Assembly (NCBI RefSeq): GCF_024345225.1
Contig: NZ_BROD01000001.1
Location: 2,180,362-2,244,361 of the forward strand
Length of the DNA stretch: 64,000 nt
Source: Clostridium sp. TW13
GTDB lineage: Bacteria; Bacillota; Clostridia; Clostridiales; Clostridiaceae
Reading direction: 5' to 3'
A model generated the notes under the pieces. That model ran no database searches and was not told the origin of the DNA. It saw only the letters and a program-made list of their open reading frames with translations. Made by a program: the position numbers and the translations under genes. Shown here piece by piece: positions 35,272 through 45,117 of this stretch (position 1 is its first letter; every line of letters begins with the position of its first letter).

Positions 35272-37800
35272 CTACATTAATTTTATTAAATCCTCTACTT
35301 CACAAATTCTGGAAAATAAACTTCTAAATTCATTTCTTGTCATATCAATACTATTATACACATATTCTCTACCATACTTTTCGATTGCTTCCATAATAAT
35401 ATCAATTTTTCTGTGTATTTTACCTGATAATTTTAACTTGTTCCCAATACTATCTGTATTTATATATAGATTCATCTCTTCTTTTAATGTATTACAAAGC
35501 GTTTTTAATACATATATGCTTGGTATGCTATATTTGCAAATTTCACAATTACCTTCAGTGAATTGGCACCCTTGCTCTGAAAAAAGACATTGAATATCTA
35601 GTTTCCTCGATGGTAAATTGCTCATATAAATCTTAGAGAGCACCTTTAAGCATTCTTCATAACTCATCTCATTAAGCAATTGAACTATCTCCTCCTTTTC
35701 ATCTTTAAAATGATTAAGCATTGCTCCTATCGCCTCCTGCTTTTGTTTGTCCCCTAATAAATTATTAATTATTTTTATTTCTTTCGTTCTATCTATAGAT
35801 TTTTGCGGCTTATGACTTACTATATTCAATAATGCATCTGTAATAAAACCAAATTCGCCTCGTTCAAATAATTCCTCTGATAAAAATTCTAATTGACTTG
35901 GAGTAAACTGTATATACTGAATAGTTGACATATCTTCAATGTGTGCTCTTAAATATTTAGGTAATATAAGTGCATTATATCCAGATGGAGAAATCTCACA
36001 AGCAGTATTGTAAATTAATGTTAATACAGTTCTATTCATCTTCATAGATGAAAACTTAAAATTATTAATCTGGCATCCTCTAAAACACTTTTCTATTAAT
36101 ACTTCTCCTGGTTCATTGTATTTTGACATTTTAAATTGCATAATAGGGTCATCTAATTTAGGGAATATACCTATTAACATATAATTATAAATATACTCTA
36201 ACATGAGTATAGCCGTAGCAATAGCAGGTGCCAATCGATCTGAACAAAAAAAATGTCCATATATGTCTGTTTTAGACATTCTAAAATCATATTGGACTAT
36301 TCTTGCAATAATTCTTCTACTTTTATCACAAGATATACTATTAGAATAAAACCAATTTATATTATCAATATTGTATTCATCTAATAAATCTTTAAAATAA
36401 ATTCTCGGAAACTTTGTAATATCACCATGTCTCCAACCATTGTTTAAATGAAGTAAAGTATATAACCATACTGATAAATATTCCACACCATCTTTATTTT
36501 CATTAATACAATCAATCGTTCTTCTTGTATGCAATTTAATATCAGTTAAATGTATAAAAACTTTAAAATATATATCACAACTATATATACTTTCACTATT
36601 ATCCTTTTTGGCTTTTTTATTATTATCAACTTTCCCTTTTTCTATCTTATCAAACTTAAACCCTTTACATAATATTTTTATATCTTCACATTTTAGTTTA
36701 ATATCTTCACTAACTCTTCCAAGAAATTGATATAAATACTCCCGTTTTCTCATATTAGTTACTTGCTTAAACCACATTTTTATATGGCTTGTATTTACTA
36801 AATATACTTCATTTACATTTGACCTAAACATTAGTTCTTCTAAATCCAAAGTTGCCCTTACAAAAATTGAGATCATCAAATCTCTACTTTGAGCGCTATT
36901 ATTCTTTGCTTTAATTAATTTTTCCGAGATAAAATCATACCATTTTTCCTTTGTATATGTTGTTTTTTCGAAAATATTAAGCCTATCAATACATAAATTT
37001 AATCTCAACTTGACTGTCTCAAAATCATTATTCCCAACTGTATTATAAAATTTCTTTATATTTTCATAATATTCAACCTCATCTTCACGATATATATATT
37101 CCTGGAAACTGATACCACCATTCAATTGTCTACAATAACAAGGCACTATAAATTTATCTTTACACTTATGCCATAAAGTATCATTTACTTTTTCTCCATA
37201 TTTTTCTCGAGCCATTGATGCTGTAATATATGTATCTTCTATTTGTTTTTGTCGTTCTTTATAAAATTCTAAATCTCGCTTTAAGAAATACCTATTATTT
37301 TCTATCCCAATACACTCTAATTTATATTCTTTTATAAATAGATTGAATAACTCTTTATTTATTCCTAACATTTTCATAAATTCATGTTCTAAAATGTAAT
37401 CATTATTAATCTTTATATCTGTTTTCCTATATACTTGTGATATTAAATAATCTACTTCCTTTTTAGCAAATGCATAATTACAGTCCTTTGCATTTGCTTT
37501 CATGCTTGAGAATTGCAATTTTTTTGCATAACGAGGTATTTTTATTGCTTTTAATCTGTAAAGTTGGCTTTGAAATTTATTTTCACAAAAAGTATAAGTA
37601 TAATGCTGCATCCAAAATTGCTTTTGTAAACACACCAATTCTTCAATCTTTGATTTATCTACTAGAAATTTTTTATGCTTATTTTCATATATAATTTTCA
37701 TTTCTAGATCATGTTCTTTTGCAATTTTAATTAACATATATCTAGTTACATTTAATAACTTACATGCTTCATCAAATTTAATATTATCATTTTCACTCAT
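35272..37800 (-). CDS. Divergent tyrosine recombinase, second of the trio
   Basis: 842 aa, unusually long. The N-terminus is a MerR/excisionase-like helix-turn-helix (FDEACKLLNVTRYMLIKIAK). In the C-terminal half I find Arg in GWRHGDITKFPRI, a second Arg in KMNRTVLTLIY where HxxR is expected (His missing), His in LRAHIEDMSTIQY, and Tyr in the same segment. A cysteine cluster follows (CLFSEQGCQF, GNCEICKY). Thus Arg-Arg-His-Tyr is retained in degenerate form. It begins one base after the first recombinase stops. It may be a structural rather than catalytic subunit. Confidence 0.68.
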   Translation of the reverse strand: MSENDNIKFDEACKLLNVTRYMLIKIAKEHDLEMKIIYENKHKKFLVDKSKIEELVCLQKQFWMQHYTYTFCENKFQSQLYRLKAIKIPRYAKKLQFSSMKANAKDCNYAFAKKEVDYLISQVYRKTDIKINNDYILEHEFMKMLGINKELFNLFIKEYKLECIGIENNRYFLKRDLEFYKERQKQIEDTYITASMAREKYGEKVNDTLWHKCKDKFIVPCYCRQLNGGISFQEYIYREDEVEYYENIKKFYNTVGNNDFETVKLRLNLCIDRLNIFEKTTYTKEKWYDFISEKLIKAKNNSAQSRDLMISIFVRATLDLEELMFRSNVNEVYLVNTSHIKMWFKQVTNMRKREYLYQFLGRVSEDIKLKCEDIKILCKGFKFDKIEKGKVDNNKKAKKDNSESIYSCDIYFKVFIHLTDIKLHTRRTIDCINENKDGVEYLSVWLYTLLHLNNGWRHGDITKFPRIYFKDLLDEYNIDNINWFYSNSISCDKSRRIIARIVQYDFRMSKTDIYGHFFCSDRLAPAIATAILMLEYIYNYMLIGIFPKLDDPIMQFKMSKYNEPGEVLIEKCFRGCQINNFKFSSMKMNRTVLTLIYNTACEISPSGYNALILPKYLRAHIEDMSTIQYIQFTPSQLEFLSEELFERGEFGFITDALLNIVSHKPQKSIDRTKEIKIINNLLGDKQKQEAIGAMLNHFKDEKEEIVQLLNEMSYEECLKVLSKIYMSNLPSRKLDIQCLFSEQGCQFTEGNCEICKYSIPSIYVLKTLCNTLKEEMNLYINTDSIGNKLKLSGKIHRKIDIIMEAIEKYGREYVYNSIDMTRNEFRSLFSRICEVEDLIKLM

Positions 37801-37801
37801 T

Positions 37802-39061
37802 TCATTCCCCTAGATTATTTAAACTATTATTTATTACATCCACTAAATTAAATTTATCTATATATGGTTGCGATGAATATACATACGTATCCCCTCTTAA
37901 ATTCGCTAACTCTCTAGCATTTTTAGCCAATCCATATTTTAAACATAAATTAGTAAATATCCCTCTGCCTATATGAGTACCCCAAATCGCATTATTTTCA
38001 GACAATTCGGTGTAATACCTATATGCATTTAAATTTAATGCTTTCAAAAATTCTTTCTTCACTTTAGCCCATCTTTGCTCATATCTTACTCCAGACATAG
38101 GGAGTCCATTTTCGTCTATAAACAGTGCTGTTGTAACTTGTCCACTTTTTTTTAATATTTTGTCTCTTAATTTGAGATGATTTTCATAATATATATTCAA
38201 TCTTCCATTAAAATTTATTACCTGTTGTAATCTAGTTTTTTTAACTCCACATTTAGAAATTTCTACTTTCTCTCTTAATTCAAAGAATTCTTTACTTCTA
38301 TCTTGTATTTTAATATTAATTTTATTTTTATCAATTATGCTTGTTGGAATTATATCTTGTATTGATAAATTAACAATCTCCCCACGTCTTACTCCTCCAA
38401 ACATCTGAAATGCAATTCCCAATGTTATATCTGGCGCAAATATCTCAGAGGTTTGTAAAAATAACTGCCACAAATGTTCTTCCATATTAACTATTTTATT
38501 TAATTTTATCTGATTTTTTGACGGATAACATACAACATATGGTTCTCTCATAAATGGATTCTCTCTATATATTTTTTTTCTCCCCACTTTTTCAATTGTT
38601 ATGAAATTATACTTTATTTCAACTTCATTTTTATCTAGTACTCCTAAATCTATAAGGTTCTCATAAAACTCCAAAATACGTTGTGTATATTGAATGGCTG
38701 TTATACGCTTTATTTCTTTTACCATTATACAATAATTGAGATATTTTGATGCATGATAAAAATTCAACCCATATATACCTTTCTGTATTAGAATGTTAAA
38801 TTTAGGATCATTCTCTTCAATAATCTGCAACTTTACAAAATTTAAAAAAGGACATATAACTTCTGCTAAATTCTTTGCATTATTTATGGACTTGTTTCTA
38901 AATCTCACCAAAAGTTTGTTTAAACAACTAGGTATTTCTACTACAACTCCAAAATCATCTGTATATTTTTCAACTATAACTGCTTTCCTATTTCTAATTT
39001 TTTTCCCAAAACATATATCTGTTACTTCTTTTTCTTTAACTTTATATTCTACAAAAGACAT
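37802..39061 (-). CDS. Tyrosine recombinase, first of the trio (TnpA-like integrase)
   Basis: 419 aa, close to ordinary integrases. Catalytic residues: Arg in FGGVRRGEIVNLS (~R225), His-x-x-Arg in WGTHIGRGIFTNLCLKYG, and the C-terminal Tyr in SSQPYIDKFN. The N-terminal ~140 residues would be the SAM-like core-binding domain. ATG at 39061 follows GGAGGG; the in-frame GTG at 39073 overlaps that site. It is the recombinase closest to the right end and reads into the element, as tnpA does in Tn554. Confidence 0.85.
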   Translation of the reverse strand: MSFVEYKVKEKEVTDICFGKKIRNRKAVIVEKYTDDFGVVVEIPSCLNKLLVRFRNKSINNAKNLAEVICPFLNFVKLQIIEENDPKFNILIQKGIYGLNFYHASKYLNYCIMVKEIKRITAIQYTQRILEFYENLIDLGVLDKNEVEIKYNFITIEKVGRKKIYRENPFMREPYVVCYPSKNQIKLNKIVNMEEHLWQLFLQTSEIFAPDITLGIAFQMFGGVRRGEIVNLSIQDIIPTSIIDKNKINIKIQDRSKEFFELREKVEISKCGVKKTRLQQVINFNGRLNIYYENHLKLRDKILKKSGQVTTALFIDENGLPMSGVRYEQRWAKVKKEFLKALNLNAYRYYTELSENNAIWGTHIGRGIFTNLCLKYGLAKNARELANLRGDTYVYSSQPYIDKFNLVDVINNSLNNLGE

Positions 39062-39536
39062 GCATCCCTCCACATATCATAAGCCTATCAACCAATACAC
39101 TATAATTTAAGATTTCCTCAAACTTGCTTACAATAACATTAAATGAAAACATCTAAATTAGGCTTATTTATACCACATATAAAATTGCAAATTTGATTGA
39201 AAACATACTCTAAAATAATAAAATAAAGTTATAATATAATTAAAATAATATTCTTTATTATTTTAATTATATTATAACTCTTAATTTGTCAAAGTGTAAA
39301 ATAATATTAATATAGTTATAATTAAACAAAACTAATTTTAAATAATTTAGATGTAAATTCCAATGTAGTTAAATCATACTGTTTCCTATAATTAAGTCTT
39401 CGATATAAATATTTAAGACAAGAACTATATTGTAGATATAAATACATCCTAAAAACTTTAATTCTAACTCTTTGTTTTATATAACTTTTTTTAATTATTA
39501 TAAAATTTATAACATATTACTTTTCCTAATCTTATA
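39062..39536. other. Right-end non-coding region of the element
   Basis: It should contain the recombinase operon promoter and recombinase-binding sequences. It holds a 53-bp perfect inverted repeat and no gene. Confidence 0.5.
39227..39279. repeat. Perfect 23-bp inverted repeat in the right end
   Basis: AGTTATAATATAATTAAAAT... pairs exactly with its complement around a 7-base spacer (39250-39256). Apart from one G/C pair the stem is all A/T. Confidence 0.7.
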
Positions 39537-41288
39537 CTACTTTTGGTTACTAATATTATTAATTTCTATAAGTATAAACACATTATAAAATAATCTCCTC
39601 TCCTCTTCTACATTATCATTACTTCTATGTGGAATATAATCTTCTGAGAGATCAATAAAGTATACATTCTTAAACTCACGACCTTTTACTCCGTGAATAG
39701 TGCTAAATAAAACCGCATCCCTATTTTTATCTTTTTTTATATCTTCAAGTTTCTCTTTAGTTTCCTTTACATGTGCTAACAGTAGCATTATTGTATTAAA
39801 TGGATATGCTGCACTCTTAAATTCATCTACTATCTGAAATATTTCATCAATATTGATTTTATATTTCATACCATACTCTACTAAATAATCATTATATCCC
39901 AAGTTATTTAATATGTAGTCAATAGCTGATTTTAATGACATCTTATTCAGTTTAGCTATATCTTTTTTTAAATCTTCAATTTTTTTCTTTTGAAATGGCT
40001 TTATACCATCCACAGAATTTAATTCATCAAAAAGATTATTTTTATATAGGCCTTTTTTCACCTCTTCAATAGCTATCTTGCTTATATATCTAAAAGGTTT
40101 GTTAATAATTCTTGTAAACGCATCTAAATCAAATGGATCTATTGATAACTTTAAATATGCTAAAATATCCTCACAAATGAAATGCTCAAAGAAATTATAG
40201 TCCTTATCTAAAAAAGAGAAATCTATTTTTTGCCTAATGAAACCATCAATTAAGCTTCTAGCTTCTATATTAGTTCTGTATATTATTACGTTATCAGATA
40301 ATTTATCATTATTAGATAAATGTATTTTTATTTTTGAAATTATTTCATTAACCTGCTCTTCTTCATTGAAAGGAGTATAATATTCTAATTCACCTAAAGT
40401 ATCTTTAGATGCTTCAAATTTTTTATCATTTCTCATTTTATTATTTACTATTGAACTTTTTGAGAATTCCACTATGTTCCTATTACTTCTATAATTATAT
40501 GATAGATACTTTTTTTCTCCTTCAACAAAAAACTTATGAAAATCTATCATACATTGTGGCTTTGAACCTCTAAATGAGTAAATGCATTGATCTTCATCAC
40601 CTACTGCAAAAATAGAATTGTTGCAATTTAAATTTTGCAAAATTTCAATCTGCATTCCATCACAATCTTGAAATTCATCAACTAATATATGCTTAAAAAG
40701 TCTTTGATACCCTCGTCGAATATTATCATCTTCGGTGATAAGTCTATAGAATTCTATTTGAAGATCGTCAAAATCCAAAAGATTCTTCGAGTTCTTGTTT
40801 TCCTCATATGCTAAATAACATTCAGTGAATATTTCCTTATCCAAGGTTGAATTAAATTCATTTAATGATACATTAGAACATTTTAAGTTAGAAATATTAT
40901 TAAATACCTCTTTTATTTTTTCATCTCCAACCTCAGATAATTTTTTATTTAATATATTAAGAATAATATTATATCCTTCCCTTGGATCTATAATATTTAT
41001 TTCTCCTTTATATCTTTTTAATATTTTGAAAAAAAGTCCATGAAAAGTTCCAAAAAAAGGGCTTTCGTTATTATTCGCTAACCTAAGATATCTCTCTTTC
41101 ATGTTTAACGCTGCTGATTTAGTAAAAGTCAACACTATTATATTATTAGGATTAACATACTTTTCTTCAACTAAATACTTTATTCTATTTAGTAGTACTG
41201 TTGTCTTTCCTGATCCTGGAGGAGCTATAATTAATGTATTTGCTGAATTACTATTTACTGCTTCCTTCTGATACTTATCTAACTCCAT
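39537..41288 (-). pseudogene. UvrD/PcrA-type DNA helicase gene, 5' part, interrupted by the element
   Basis: Superfamily-1 3'-5' helicase. Motif I APPGSGKTTVLLNRI, motif II DEFQDCDGMQ, motif III VGDEDQCIYSFRGSKP, motif IV YLSYNYRSN and motif V TIHGVKGREFKNVYF are intact. The frame reaches EEERRLFY and then runs into the element, ending with ~15 unrelated residues. Motif VI (VGITRA) and the C-terminal domain are at 5228-5520. ATG at 41288 follows GGGAGGG. Without motif VI the ATPase should be dead. Reconstructed length is ~662 aa, slightly shorter than PcrA. A second, intact PcrA/UvrD is expected elsewhere. Confidence 0.9.
39556..39584 (-). repeat. Right terminal inverted repeat of the 34-kb element
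   Basis: On the minus strand it reads AATGTGTTTATACTTATAG then AAATTAA. It is the inverted partner of 5521-5549. Confidence 0.75.
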
Positions 41289-41360
41289 TTTGCCCTCCCA
41301 AACTATATTTACTAAAATTATATCCAAATTTTTATGTTTTAATTTAAAGTTAAACACAAA

Positions 41361-41395
41361 AAGCCAACAGTAAATTATAAACTTACTGTCGGCTT
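41361..41395. terminator. Bidirectional intrinsic terminator
   Basis: AAGCCaACAGTAA pairs with TTACTGTcGGCTT, between the small Cys-rich gene and the helicase. Confidence 0.65.
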
Positions 41396-41452
41396 ATATT
41401 ATATATTAATTTATATACCCAAACCACACATTTATTCACTTAAAATTACTTT

Positions 41453-41638
41453 TTATAAGTTAAAATTCTCCTCATTATCAATTTCATCCTCAAAATCAAC
41501 AATTTTAGTACTGCTCACCTCTTCAACAAACTTAAATGGGCATTCTTCCAATTCTTTATTCTTGCTTATTGTAAATGGACATTCAGAGCTGCACTCAAAG
41601 GATTCATTTACACTTGACCAAAATGGACATATTTCCAT
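41453..41638 (-). CDS. Small cysteine-rich protein
   Basis: 61 aa. Four cysteines in a repeated C-P-F pattern (ICPFWSSV, FECSSECPFT, EECPFKF) suggest a small metal-binding knuckle; the C-terminal third is acidic (EDEIDNEENFNL). No family recognised. GGGGGGAG precedes the ATG at proper spacing. A terminator separates it from the helicase gene. Confidence 0.65.
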   Translation of the reverse strand: MEICPFWSSVNESFECSSECPFTISKNKELEECPFKFVEEVSSTKIVDFEDEIDNEENFNL

Positions 41639-41796
41639 AAAACTCCCCCCAAACCCAGTATGCTTTAGAAATAATTATAGTATATATTACTGCAATATAC
41701 AATATAATACATTATGTTTCCTAAAAATTTGTATATTATTCATAATTTATTCTTATTCATAATTTTTTGTTACAAAAAATAAATTTCTAAAGCAAA

Positions 41797-41828
41797 AGAA
41801 ATAAACATCCTAAGATACTTATTTCTTC
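41797..41828. terminator. Possible hairpin terminator
   Basis: AAGAAATAA pairs with TTATTTCTT around a 14-base loop. The stem is weak. Confidence 0.3.
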
Positions 41829-41854
41829 TCGGTTCAAGCTCATATCTAATTTAT

Positions 41855-41889
41855 AAAGATAGCCATTATTGTACTTAATGGCTATCTTT
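41855..41889 (-). terminator. Intrinsic terminator of the 110-aa gene
   Basis: AAAGATAGCCATTA pairs with TAATGGCTATCTTT, just past the stop at 41898. Confidence 0.7.
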
Positions 41890-41897
41890 ACAAATCA

Positions 41898-42230
41898 TTA
41901 TTTCTTTGTTATGAAATTCTTAACCACTGATAAATTAATGATTTCATTTTGAAAGGCTTTAAGTAAAGCTTTTTCTAAAACTTTTTCTTGATCAAAATTT
42001 TCAATGTCTGCGCATACTGCAAACACCTTATTTACATCTCCAGATGCATTCTTATATGTTAATGTAACATTTGGCTTATCATAAACTACATCAATTATTT
42101 TTAAACCCCAGCATAATTGTGCAAAATCTCCGCCATCTACATTTAATTTACACAAATTCTTTAATTGCTTTGCTTCTTTTGTTGGATCATTTACTATTAT
42201 TAGCTCATCGCCCACTTTATATTTTGCCAT
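41898..42230 (-). CDS. Conserved-looking small protein of unknown function
   Basis: 110 aa, soluble. It starts AKYKVGDELIIVNDPTKEAK, a small beta-barrel-like opening (VGDELIIV), then has LKIIDVVYDKPNVTLTYKN and a helical tail. Three cysteines are scattered and do not form an obvious site. AAGGAGG precedes the ATG. Divergent from the DUF5685 gene. No function can be assigned. Confidence 0.65.
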   Translation of the reverse strand: MAKYKVGDELIIVNDPTKEAKQLKNLCKLNVDGGDFAQLCWGLKIIDVVYDKPNVTLTYKNASGDVNKVFAVCADIENFDQEKVLEKALLKAFQNEIINLSVVKNFITKK

Positions 42231-42370
42231 ATCAATTTCCTCCTTAAGTACTGGTATACTATTTTTAGTGTAACACTATTGATAAACTAAGTAAAGTAGC
42301 GCATTAAATTAATTTTATTATTAAATTTAATGTTAACTTACACTACAAATATATATTTTCTTTAATTTTA

Positions 42371-42379
42371 TGGTATAAT
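42371..42379 (+). promoter_or_regulatory. Extended -10 promoter element
   Basis: TGGTATAAT (TGn plus TATAAT) sits 31 bp before the DUF5685 start and 17 bp before its AAGGAG site. The -35 is weak, as is usual with extended -10 promoters. Confidence 0.55.
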
Positions 42380-42409
42380 TAATCCATATTTGCATAAGGA
42401 GCTGATTAT

Positions 42410-43321
42410 TTGTTTGGATATGTCACTCCATTAAAAATGGAACTGAAAGTAAAAGATTATGAAAAATTCAAAGCATATTATTGTGGTTTATGCCATTATA
42501 TTAAAAAGAACTTTGGAAACATTCCAAGATTGTCATTAAGCTATGACATGACATTTTTAGCTATTTTACTAGATTCATTACAAGAAGGTAATATATCTTA
42601 TGATCAATTTTTTTGTTTGGTGCATCCAACAAAAAAGAAACTCAAAATAATAAATTCAGATGCTCTGAATTATACTTCTTACTTAAATATAATCTTATTC
42701 TACTATAAGCTTATAGATGATGTTAACGATGATAAAAGCTTAAAAGCCAAATTAGCATCAATCTTTCTTAATAAAGGAAGCAATAAATTCAAACATCACT
42801 TTTCAAATATACATAATAAGATAGTTACTGAACTTGATAATTTAAACAAAATGGAAGCTTCAGATTGTAAAAATATTGATGAAATAGCTCATCCTTTTGC
42901 TGAGCTTACAGGTTTTCTTTTAAAAAGCTATCCTTTAAGTCTATTAAATGATAGCTTAGAACTTCGTGAAAAATTATATACCTTAGGATATAATTTAGGT
43001 AAATGGATTTATATAATAGATGCAGTAGATGATCTAGAAAAAGATTTAAAGGATAATAAATATAATCCTATAAATGCTGCAATGAATCCCAACAACTATG
43101 AGTTTAAAATATTATTTGAAACTCAAAAAGAAAGAATTGAATTTTTACTTTTGTCTTGTTCTTCTCAATGTTATAATTCATTTAAGGAGTTAAATTTTGT
43201 TAAGGACTCTGCAATTGTTGAAAATATACTTTTATTTGGTATTATGAATAAAAATGATGTTATATTAAATAAGTATAACTTAACAGACAACAATAATTGT
43301 TCAAGAAGGAGTGTTAATTAG
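42410..43321 (+). CDS. DUF5685 family protein
   Basis: 303 aa. The start [20 protein letters not shown] and the segment [20 protein letters not shown] are family hallmarks, including the C-x-x-C. The rest is helical with [23 protein letters not shown] near 205-225, a D-rich motif reminiscent of isoprenoid-synthase-like folds. TTG at 42410 is the start, with AAGGAG eight bases before it. It overlaps the J-domain gene by one base (TAGTG). The molecular function is unknown. Confidence 0.8.
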   Translation: MFGYVTPLKMELKVKDYEKFKAYYCGLCHYIKKNFGNIPRLSLSYDMTFLAILLDSLQEGNISYDQFFCLVHPTKKKLKIINSDALNYTSYLNIILFYYKLIDDVNDDKSLKAKLASIFLNKGSNKFKHHFSNIHNKIVTELDNLNKMEASDCKNIDEIAHPFAELTGFLLKSYPLSLLNDSLELREKLYTLGYNLGKWIYIIDAVDDLEKDLKDNKYNPINAAMNPNNYEFKILFETQKERIEFLLLSCSSQCYNSFKELNFVKDSAIVENILLFGIMNKNDVILNKYNLTDNNNCSRRSVN

Positions 43322-43926
43322 TGAGGAACCCATACGAAATATTAGGAATAAATGAAAATGCAACTGAAGCTGAAATAAAAAAAGCTTATAGAGAGCTTGC
43401 AAAAAAATATCATCCTGACCAATATGGTACAAATCCATTAAAGGAATTAGCAGAAGAGAAAATGAGAGAAGTAAACGAAGCTTATGATTATCTTATGAAA
43501 AATAAGAAGACTAACAGTTCCTATAGTAGCAATTCTTATTCTTCCGCTCATAATTATGGAGATAATTCAAATATATATGCACAAATTAGAATGAATATAG
43601 CTAATAGAAGATTTGCTGAAGCAGAAAGTCAATTAAATTCCTTAGGCTCTAGAGATGCAGAATGGAATTATTTATACGGTGTAGTAATGTTACAAAAAGG
43701 TTGGTATGATAGTGCTGTGAGTTATCTAGAAACAGCTTGTTCATTAGATCCAAATAACTTTGAATATCGCCAAACACTTAATTCCATACGAAATCAAAAT
43801 AGATCCTATGGAAGTCCATATAGACAAACTTCAAATAATGCAGATTTCTGCAATCTATGCATAAATTTATGGTGTTTAGATTCTATGTGTGAATGCTGTG
43901 GTGGCGACCTAATTCCTTGTATATAG
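43321..43926 (+). CDS. J-domain (DnaJ-like) protein
   Basis: 201 aa. Residues 1-60 are a J domain with the HPD motif (KKYHPDQYG) needed to stimulate Hsp70/DnaK. Then comes a Ser/Asn/Tyr-rich linker, TPR-like helices ([40 protein letters not shown]), and a Cys-rich end ([20 protein letters not shown]) that probably binds metal. It lacks the classic DnaJ zinc-finger and substrate domains, so it is a specialised co-chaperone. GTG start, coupled with the DUF5685 gene. Confidence 0.88.
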   Translation: MRNPYEILGINENATEAEIKKAYRELAKKYHPDQYGTNPLKELAEEKMREVNEAYDYLMKNKKTNSSYSSNSYSSAHNYGDNSNIYAQIRMNIANRRFAEAESQLNSLGSRDAEWNYLYGVVMLQKGWYDSAVSYLETACSLDPNNFEYRQTLNSIRNQNRSYGSPYRQTSNNADFCNLCINLWCLDSMCECCGGDLIPCI

Positions 43927-43948
43927 CAAAATACCTAGGAGGTTATTC

Positions 43949-44446
43949 ATGAAAAGTAATTATATAGCAAAAGGTGGTTTATTTACAGCTTTAAGCATTG
44001 TACTATTATATTTAGCTTGTATTTTACCTACAAATAAAATAGCTCTTTTAGTTCTTGCTTCAGCCATGATTCCACTAATGGTTGTTACTTGTAATGTAAA
44101 ATATGCTTTTCTTGTATATGTGGCAACTTCTGCATTATCTTTTATATTACCTAATAAGGGAATAATGATTCTTTATATATGTATTTTCGGATTGTTTGGG
44201 ATTATAAAATATTTTGCTGAAAAGACACATAATAGAATTTTTGAGTATCTAATTAAATATGCATATTTCAACCTAACTTTGTTTGTTAGTTATGTTTTAT
44301 TTAATTTTCTACTACTCCCTATAGATAATTATAAAATTTCAATTGGACTTCTTTTAGTGCTAGCAGAAATACTTTTTGGACTATATGATTATCTATTAAC
44401 TATTTTTATTAGTTATTTCATCAATAAACTAAAGCGGTTAAAATAA
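43949..44446 (+). CDS. Polytopic membrane protein
   Basis: 165 aa with about five TM segments (GLFTALSIVLLYLACIL, IALLVLASAMIPLMVV, AFLVYVATSALSFIL, IMILYICIFGLFGII, LFVSYVLFNFLLLPI and another at the end). It resembles small membrane proteins of the ECF-transporter substrate-binding type, but no specific motif shows. AGGAGG precedes the ATG. Lies 22 bp after the J-domain gene, so the three form one operon. Confidence 0.7.
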   Translation: MKSNYIAKGGLFTALSIVLLYLACILPTNKIALLVLASAMIPLMVVTCNVKYAFLVYVATSALSFILPNKGIMILYICIFGLFGIIKYFAEKTHNRIFEYLIKYAYFNLTLFVSYVLFNFLLLPIDNYKISIGLLLVLAEILFGLYDYLLTIFISYFINKLKRLK

Positions 44447-44531
44447 TTATCTTGTACCACTATATGTTAATTGACAATAATTCTCCTTTGTTATACTATG
44501 ATAATATAAATAATTTATAGGTGGTTATTTT

Positions 44532-44948
44532 ATGGATAATTTAATTTCAATATTTAAAGACAAAAAGCTAAAACTTACTCCGCAAAGGATAGCTGTATAT
44601 AAATATTTAAAAAGTACTGTGGCACATCCTTCTGCTGAAGCTATATACAATGCTATACATGATGAATATCCAACCATGAGTTTAGCAACTGTATATAAAA
44701 CTCTAAAAACTTTAGTGGAAGTTGGATTGGTGCAAGAACTCAATGTTGGAGAGAATAATTTTAGATATGATGCCAACACTGATGCACATCCCCACATTCA
44801 ATGTATTAAATGTGGCAAAGTAGATGATATTTTTGATTTAAATCTTGAGAATTTAAACAAAGATGCTGAACAAAATAGTAAATATACAGTTTTATCTAGC
44901 CAAGTTTATTTCTACGGTGTTTGCCCTGATTGTAACAACAGGGATTAA
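44532..44948 (+). CDS. Fur/PerR-family regulator
   Basis: 138 aa. Winged helix: KLTPQRIAVYKYLKS, PTMSLATVYKTLKTLVE. The metal-binding region FRYDANTDAHPHIQCIKCGK carries the Asp/His set of PerR, and the structural zinc site is formed by CIKC and CPDC. The PerR-like features favour a peroxide-sensing role over Fur, but this cannot be settled without comparison. AGGTGG precedes the ATG. Confidence 0.87.
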   Translation: MDNLISIFKDKKLKLTPQRIAVYKYLKSTVAHPSAEAIYNAIHDEYPTMSLATVYKTLKTLVEVGLVQELNVGENNFRYDANTDAHPHIQCIKCGKVDDIFDLNLENLNKDAEQNSKYTVLSSQVYFYGVCPDCNNRD

Positions 44949-44953
44949 TAAAC

Positions 44954-44995
44954 AAAAAAAGATTTATCTAATTAATTTTAGATAAATCTTTTTTT
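44954..44995 (+). terminator. Intrinsic terminator of the Fur/PerR gene
   Basis: AAAAAAAGATTTATCTAA pairs with TTAGATAAATCTTTTTTT, only a few bases after the stop. Confidence 0.85.
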
Positions 44996-45117
44996 ATACT
45001 AAGTTCACAAATTTGAATTATCATATTTTCTTAATAATTAATAAAATTATTTAAACTTTATACTTATTCTAATACATTCTTCATATAATTTAATAAATAA
45101 TTTATATGGAGGTTTAT

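Larger units (their letters stand above)
5521..39584. mobile_element. 34-kb Tn554/recombinase-trio-like transposon carrying a defence island
   Basis: The limits come from three independent signs. First, a UvrD-type helicase gene is interrupted exactly at both ends. Second, both ends begin AATGTGT and share TATAGAAA 14-16 bases further in, in inverted orientation. Third, three adjacent tyrosine-recombinase genes plus a coiled-coil partner read inward from the right end. The flanks TTTTAT (39590-39585) and AATATTTT (gene-strand reading at 5520-5513) are not a target duplication, as in Tn554, which duplicates nothing and carries a short core from its previous site. The cargo is dominated by putative anti-phage systems. 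No antibiotic-resistance gene was seen. Confidence 0.85.

Noticed and set aside
44480..44525. PerR box upstream of the Fur/PerR gene
   Set aside because: The AT-rich sequence matches the TTATAAT-n-ATTATAA consensus in only one half, so it is too weak to claim.
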